Below are positions 31,805-36,205 of a stretch of 36,205 nucleotides of DNA, one piece after another. The DNA is from Chloroflexota bacterium (GTDB lineage Bacteria; Chloroflexota; Ktedonobacteria; Ktedonobacterales; Ktedonobacteraceae). The translations under genes were made by a program, and so were the position numbers. The DNA lies in NCBI GenBank assembly GCA_902812455.1, contig CADDZH010000051.1:1-36205 (forward strand). The letters are read 5' to 3'. Below the pieces are notes generated by a model, which was not told the DNA's origin, did no database searches, and worked only from the letters and a program-made list of their open reading frames with translations. The number at the start of each line of letters is the position of its first letter. The stretch's first letter is position 1.

Positions 31805-31853
31805 GGAGCAGGTCGCCTGGAGGAAACATGTTGCGGCCTGCCCCATTATTTTT
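31805..31853 (+). terminator. Intrinsic terminator of hsp20
   Basis: GGAGCAGGTCGC (31805-31816) pairs with GCGGCCTGCCCC (31833-31844) with one mismatch and one G-T pair, followed by ATTATTTTT (31845-31853). It lies 33 bases after the stop. Confidence 0.75.
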
Positions 31854-31933
31854 GGGATAATGGAGACGAACGGAATGAATGATAGCCGGACAGGAGGCCG
31901 ATGATGATTTTTAACAAACAAGATCGGCATCAC

Positions 31934-32037
31934 CTGTCATCCTGAGCGAAGCGAAGGATCTCTGTCGATCGCATTAGATGCTTCCCCTTCCCCTTCACTG
32001 CGTTCAGGGCTACGGCTCACGCGCTCAGCATGACATG
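31934..32037. repeat. Palindromic intergenic repeat, family B copy 4
   Basis: It starts CCTGTCATCCTGAGCGAAG and ends CTCACGCGCTCAGCATGACA, a nearly full inverted match. It separates hsp20 from the convergent molybdenum hydroxylase gene. Confidence 0.75.
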
Positions 32038-32053
32038 GCCAGAGCTGTCAAGT

Positions 32054-34375
32054 TCACCTGAACCTTGCCAGAGCTGCCAAGATGCGCTCAGGTGTCATCG
32101 GAAGTTCCATGAGGCGGACGCCGGTGGCATCCTTGATGGCGTTGGCAATAGCCGCAGCTACCGGAACCACAGGCGGCTCGCCCACTCCTCTAGCACCCAG
32201 GGGGCCAAGCTGAGACGGCACCTCTACCAGAAGTGGCGTAATGGAGGGCGCATCCTGGCTCAGCGGCAGCGCATAGTCCATCAGCGTTGAGGTGAGCAAC
32301 TGCCCGCTCTCGTCGTAGGCCATTCCTTCAAATAGCGCCCAGCCGATGCCCTGGACCACTCCGCCATGGATCTGGCCCTCCACCTCTGCCGGGTTAATGG
32401 CCCGGCCTACATCCTGCGCCGCAATGTAGTCGAGCACGCGCACCTCGCCCGTCTCAGGATCAACAGCCACCTTCGCCAGGTGCACGGCAAATGTTGGCGA
32501 GGGAACGCGAATAGCGGAGCGGCCCCGGCCAAAGACCGGCTCGTAGGGAGCGCCAAACCCCATCGATTTCGCTGCAATCTGTTGCAAGGTGACATACTTC
32601 TCTGCCACACCTCTGACCATTACCTTCCCCTCCCGCAGCTCCATATCATCAGGAGATGCCTCCAGCATATCAGCGGCAATGGCGAAGAGCTGGTTGCGGG
32701 CATCACGTGCCGCCGCCAGCACCGCCGAACCCACTGTATAGGTCGTCTTGCTGCCGGCGGAGAGGCCGGTATAGGGCATCGAATCGGTGTTATCATGGGT
32801 CACGTGGACGGCAGAGGCCGGCAGGCTCAACTCTCTGGCGGCGATCAGCGCCATTGAGGTGTCTGAGCCGGACACATCGACGCTGCCCAGCACGAGGGTA
32901 AAGGTGCCATCTTGCTCCAGCCTGCACAGTGCTGCGGCAGGCTCCGTTCCACCAGACCAGCCTCCAGCAGCGAGACCTATTCCGGTCTTCCAGCCCCTCA
33001 ATTCCTCCGGTACTTCCTGTTTGGCTCGCTCGCGCTGCACCCATAGCGGATGCTGCTCGATTTGTTCAAGGCACTCTAGCAAGCCGATACGCGGCCAGCG
33101 ACCGCGCATCATATTCGGATCGCCCTCTCTGAGAGCATTGATCTTGCGGAACTGAAGTGGGTCAATGCCAAGCTGCTGGCAGAGTTCTGCCACCGTCGAT
33201 TCGAGGGCAAAGTATGCCTGTGGTCCCATGGGAGCGCGATAGGCGCCGGTTCCGGGTTTGTTGGTCAGAACCACGTAGCAGCGGACATCTATATTGGGGC
33301 AGCGATAGACAGCGGTAAAATGGAAGCCACTGAAGCCGGCGAGAAAATAGGGATAGGTTCCCGAATCAAGAATCATGCTGGCCTGGATAGCGGTGAGTCT
33401 CCCGTCCCGTTTCGCGCCAAGTTTGACGGTAATCACCGCTTGTGGCGCCGGATTGCTGGCCAGCAGGTCTTCCTGGCGCGTGTAGACCAATCGTACCGGC
33501 CTGCGCAGGCGGTATGCGACCGAGGCTACGAGCGGCTCGAGCAAGGTTTCCTTCCCGCCAAATCCTCCACCGATGAACACCGGCTCGACATGGATGTGCC
33601 ACTCAGGCATCTCTAGCGCCCTGGCTACCGCCGCACGCACATTGAACAAACCTTGCGTGCTCGACCAGATCACCAGTTGCTGGCCAGAAGGACCTGGCGC
33701 CACCGTGACCGTTTGTGGCTCCATGTAGGACTGGTGGACGGGATGGGTGCGATAGCGGTATTCGACCACTACCTCGGCCTCGCGCAGGCCTTTTTCGATA
33801 TCGCCCATCCTGAAAGGTAGGGTCTGGATGACATTTGCTGAATGCTCCTCTTCCTCAATAGGTGCTGCCTGCTGAGAGAAGAAAGTGTGTTCACCTCCCC
33901 TGGCTGCTGCCAGGAACTCGGGGCGAGCGGTCGGGGGCGAATCTGGTCGCATGGCAACCTCAGGATCGATGACAGCAGGCAGTGGCTCGTAATCGACCTC
34001 CACAGCGTTGGCGCCATCCTCGGCGAGAGCCTCCGTCTCGCCAACCACAATGGCCACAGGATGCCCGCACCATAATACTTCTTGCTGCGCCAGTGGGCAC
34101 TGCGCACGGGAAAGCAGGTCTGCCTGGGCCATTCCCAGCGTTTCAGCGGTAAAAACGGCCACCACGCCAGGCATGGCCAGAGCAGCCGATGCGTCGATAT
34201 TCAGGATGCGTGCGTGGGCATACGGGCTTGTGACCAGGCTGGCATGCAGTAATCCGAGCAGCGCCTGATCCCCCGCATAGCGCGCCCGCCCGGTTACTTT
34301 ATCAGGCCCGTCCACACGGGGCAGAGATGTGCCAACTAGAACAGGTTGCGCTTGCTCTTGCGTTCCTTGCATCAT
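32054..34375 (-). CDS. Molybdenum hydroxylase large subunit (xanthine dehydrogenase family)
   Basis: This 773-residue subunit carries the molybdenum-cofactor site of xanthine dehydrogenase, aldehyde oxidase or CO-dehydrogenase-type enzymes. Family features: the N-terminal LPRVDGPDKVTGRARYAGD, GGGFGGKE near residue 270, GAYRAPMGPQAYFALES, and the active-site Glu in GVGEPPVVP near 730. The CO-dehydrogenase active-site loop with AYRCSF is not seen; AYRAPM is aldehyde/xanthine-type. The partner FAD and 2Fe-2S subunits are not in the window, and the gene is flanked by a repeat and by a divergent P450. AGAGGAG lies before the ATG pair. The substrate is unknown. Confidence 0.9.
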   Translation of the reverse strand: MMQGTQEQAQPVLVGTSLPRVDGPDKVTGRARYAGDQALLGLLHASLVTSPYAHARILNIDASAALAMPGVVAVFTAETLGMAQADLLSRAQCPLAQQEVLWCGHPVAIVVGETEALAEDGANAVEVDYEPLPAVIDPEVAMRPDSPPTARPEFLAAARGGEHTFFSQQAAPIEEEEHSANVIQTLPFRMGDIEKGLREAEVVVEYRYRTHPVHQSYMEPQTVTVAPGPSGQQLVIWSSTQGLFNVRAAVARALEMPEWHIHVEPVFIGGGFGGKETLLEPLVASVAYRLRRPVRLVYTRQEDLLASNPAPQAVITVKLGAKRDGRLTAIQASMILDSGTYPYFLAGFSGFHFTAVYRCPNIDVRCYVVLTNKPGTGAYRAPMGPQAYFALESTVAELCQQLGIDPLQFRKINALREGDPNMMRGRWPRIGLLECLEQIEQHPLWVQRERAKQEVPEELRGWKTGIGLAAGGWSGGTEPAAALCRLEQDGTFTLVLGSVDVSGSDTSMALIAARELSLPASAVHVTHDNTDSMPYTGLSAGSKTTYTVGSAVLAAARDARNQLFAIAADMLEASPDDMELREGKVMVRGVAEKYVTLQQIAAKSMGFGAPYEPVFGRGRSAIRVPSPTFAVHLAKVAVDPETGEVRVLDYIAAQDVGRAINPAEVEGQIHGGVVQGIGWALFEGMAYDESGQLLTSTLMDYALPLSQDAPSITPLLVEVPSQLGPLGARGVGEPPVVPVAAAIANAIKDATGVRLMELPMTPERILAALARFR

Positions 34376-34394
34376 GCGGGAAACTCCTCTTTTC

Positions 34395-34422
34395 CTTATA
34401 TCATAGAGACTGTTATGTACAA
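34395..34422 (-). promoter_or_regulatory. Promoter candidate for molybdenum hydroxylase gene
   Basis: On the minus strand TTGTAC (34422-34417), 16 bases, then TATAAG (34400-34395). It leaves a short leader of about 15-20 bases. Confidence 0.45.
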
Positions 34423-34476
34423 CATTCTATCTCATCACAGTGGAAATGTGTTGTAGAGGAAGGCTGAATCTGCCTG

Positions 34477-34506
34477 TTGCCTATGTCATCATTTCTGCTT
34501 TATGAT
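34477..34506 (+). promoter_or_regulatory. Promoter candidate for cytochrome P450 gene
   Basis: TTGCCT (34477-34482), 18 bases, then TATGAT (34501-34506), about 50 bases before the ATG at 34557. Confidence 0.45.
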
Positions 34507-34556
34507 ACGTAGTAGTATGTCTTGATACAATTTAATGCAAAAGGAAACGGGAACAT

Positions 34557-36050
34557 ATGGCAACGACTGCGCAAGCACTGCAAACAACAGAGACCATGCT
34601 TCCACCAGGCCCCAGAAGGCTACCCTATATTGGGCATATGCTCTTTTTGAGGCAGGATCCGCTTGGTTTTCTGCAACAGCTTCAACGCATCTATGGCAAT
34701 ATGGCCACCATCTATGTCGGGAAGAATCCGGCTGTGCTGCTGTTCCGTCCGGAATATGTCCACTACGTGCTGGTGGAGCACCCGCGCGAGTTTTCCAATC
34801 GCCGCCTGCTCCAGGGAGGTAACAATGGAGGCTTTGCGAGTGAGGGATTGCTGACCATCGATGGCGAACAGCATCGCCGGCAGCGCCATGCTGTCCAACC
34901 GGCGTTCCATAAAAAGCGTGTCGAAGGCTATGCCGGCATCATCGAGCAATATACGCAGGAGCTGCTTAAAACCTGGCACCCCGGCGATAGCATCGATCTG
35001 TCACGGGCTATGCAGGAATTGACGCTCAGGGTTGCGAGCAAGTGCCTCTTCAGCATCGACCTGTCGAACCGGCTTGGCCCTCTGAGCGATGCCTTTGATG
35101 GCGTGATTGGCAGTTCGACAAGTGTAGCCGAGGATCTCCTCAATATTCGTATTGATAACCCGATTACCGGCTATGGCAAGCGCATGGCGGCCATACGCCA
35201 GTTGGATATGCTGATCTACACCCTGATTGCCCAGCGCCGCGAGGATGATCGCGAACATAACGATGTGCTTGCTATGCTGATGTCAGCCGAGAGCGGGGAA
35301 GGGCCTGGCATAAAACTGACCGAGAAGCAGATCCACGATCACATCCTGACCTTCCTGGCGGCGGGTCACGAAACGACCGCCATTGCCCTCGTCTGGACGT
35401 TTTACCTGCTCTCGCAATATCCGCAGGTACGTGCAAAATTGCAGGAAGAGATCCGCTCCGTACTTGGCGGGCGCGAGCCAACCCTTGACGACCTTGCGAA
35501 ACTTCCCTATCTCGAGTGGGTGCTGAACGAATCGATGCGCCTCTATCCCCCGGCCTGGATGCAGATGCGCTTCGTTGCCAGAGAGACCGAACTGGATGGT
35601 GTGCGCCTGCCGGTTGGCACGCTGCTCATCCTGAGCCAGTGGGTCATTCATCGCTTACCCGATATCTGGCCTGATGCGGAGGTGTTCAAGCCTGAGCGAT
35701 GGGATCCGGCAAACGGGCAACAGCTCCCGCCGGGAGCATACTTCCCCTTTGGGGGTGGCCCGCGCACCTGTATCGGTATGCCGCTCGCGCTGCTGGAAGC
35801 CCGCATTATTCTCGCCAGTATTCTCCAGCGCTACACGCCGCAACCTCCTCCTGGCTATACTCCTGGCTTCCAGCCGGTAATTACCCTGCGCCCGAAACGA
35901 CACTTGCAAGTGACCTTGATGCCCGCGTCCTCCAGCGATTCAGATGTTCAATGGAGGCAGCTTGCGCGCCTAAACGACCTGGCTATCCAGCAAGGCGCAA
36001 ACCGCCAGGGATGCAGGACTGCCCTTCTGAGCCCGCTGGGGTTGTCGTAA
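34557..36050 (+). CDS. Cytochrome P450
   Basis: This 497-residue haem monooxygenase has the full set of P450 marks: the Pro-rich hinge PPGPRRLPYIGH (17-28), the I-helix oxygen motif AGHETT (near 269), the K-helix ExxR in NESMRLYP (near 324), the PERW region (near 382) and the haem-thiolate loop FGGGPRTCIGMPLA with the ligand Cys near 404. It resembles the class with CYP4/CYP102-like cores rather than actinobacterial 400-residue types. No N-terminal membrane anchor is visible. The last 40 residues extend past the usual end and are polar. AAAGGAAA is upstream of the ATG. No redox partner gene is adjacent. It is convergent with pgi, four bases apart. Confidence 0.92.
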   Translation: MATTAQALQTTETMLPPGPRRLPYIGHMLFLRQDPLGFLQQLQRIYGNMATIYVGKNPAVLLFRPEYVHYVLVEHPREFSNRRLLQGGNNGGFASEGLLTIDGEQHRRQRHAVQPAFHKKRVEGYAGIIEQYTQELLKTWHPGDSIDLSRAMQELTLRVASKCLFSIDLSNRLGPLSDAFDGVIGSSTSVAEDLLNIRIDNPITGYGKRMAAIRQLDMLIYTLIAQRREDDREHNDVLAMLMSAESGEGPGIKLTEKQIHDHILTFLAAGHETTAIALVWTFYLLSQYPQVRAKLQEEIRSVLGGREPTLDDLAKLPYLEWVLNESMRLYPPAWMQMRFVARETELDGVRLPVGTLLILSQWVIHRLPDIWPDAEVFKPERWDPANGQQLPPGAYFPFGGGPRTCIGMPLALLEARIILASILQRYTPQPPPGYTPGFQPVITLRPKRHLQVTLMPASSSDSDVQWRQLARLNDLAIQQGANRQGCRTALLSPLGLS

Positions 36051-36054
36051 AGCC

Positions 36055-36205
36055 TTACCCCTCGCTTCCCCGCAGCTCCCTGTATCGCGCTATCAGTGTA
36101 TTGGTCGAGCTATCGTGCGAGAGTTTGGGTTCTTCCTTGCTCTCAAGCTCGGGGATGATGCGGTGGCCAGCACTTTGCCGAGTTCGACGCCCCACTGGTC
36201 GAAGG
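36055..36205 (-). pseudogene. pgi: Glucose-6-phosphate isomerase, 3' end with frameshift
   Basis: The minus strand enters the window with [13 protein letters not shown], an exact match to the second PGI signature. This frame then runs out of the family sequence. The continuation RIIPELES and [17 protein letters not shown], the normal PGI C-terminus, is in another frame starting near 36162, ending at TAA 36055-36057. One base is missing between 36162 and 36167 (for example one A in GCC-AAC-CGC). Either the gene is disrupted close to its end, or this is a sequencing error. The enzyme, if intact, interconverts glucose-6-phosphate and fructose-6-phosphate. Most of the gene lies beyond the window. 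Confidence 0.8.

Noticed and set aside
1..36205. CRISPR arrays, tRNA, rRNA, prophage or insertion-sequence transposases
   Set aside because: I found no regularly spaced repeats, no cloverleaf-like segments, and no transposase or phage structural motifs.

Overview
The window reads as chromosomal DNA from a free-living bacterium, most likely a Chloroflexota of the Ktedonobacteria type. That is an inference from the gene style: paired PAP2 phosphatases, a YsnF/DUF2382 stress protein, a single-propeller WD40 protein, an ECF sigma factor with ankyrin repeats, a class of palindromic intergenic repeats, and strong AAGGAG ribosome binding sites. No marker gene fixes the taxon. I see no rRNA, tRNA, CRISPR array, transposase or prophage.

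Layout. Positions 1-4000 hold a MITE-like repeat, a coiled-coil protein, a PAP2 phosphatase, a GNAT acetyltransferase and an MscS-related membrane protein. Positions 4084-6830 form one co-directional block: RelE/HigB-like toxin, XRE antitoxin, ECF sigma factor, zinc-finger-type anti-sigma factor and a second MscS-like channel. Positions 6895-13430 carry a MarR-like regulator, a second PAP2 phosphatase, the YsnF-like stress protein, small hypothetical proteins, a SprT-like metalloprotein, a PadR regulator with a clear self-overlapping promoter, and a membrane-anchored WD40 protein. HU (13648-13959) is followed by the pyruvate (or related 2-oxoacid) dehydrogenase operon E1alpha-E1beta-E2 (14453-17863) and an M20 peptidase. 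Positions 19648-22421 hold an NTF2-like protein and, divergent from it, an ECF sigma factor fused to ankyrin repeats, coupled by ATGA to a stand-alone, degenerate F1-ATPase-beta-like protein. Then come a tryptophan 2,3-dioxygenase, a lone HicB, an aldose-1-epimerase-like protein, FtsH, a large nucleoside-phosphorylase-like protein, a TcmP-like protein, Hsp20, an orphan molybdenum hydroxylase large subunit divergent from a cytochrome P450, and the 3' end of pgi with a frameshift.

The most unusual gene content is the sigma-ankyrin/F1-beta-like pair. Its Walker A lysine is followed by Met instead of Thr, and the segment that forms the gamma-facing loop in true beta subunits is missing, while the LSEED element and adenine-pocket aromatics are kept. 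The toxin-antitoxin genes placed directly in front of an ECF sigma/anti-sigma/channel operon are the second point of interest.

The intergenic DNA is also informative. At least five repeat families occur: (A) a 48-bp GC-rich element, three copies, two of them in or next to the dehydrogenase operon; (B) a roughly 100-130-bp palindromic element beginning TGTCATCCTGAGCG, four copies; (C) an element upstream of both pdhA and ftsH; (D) a 21-nt hairpin with compensatory stem changes, two copies of which lie in frame in the E2 linker and one of which sits inside a B copy; and (E) two MITE-like units with long inverted termini.
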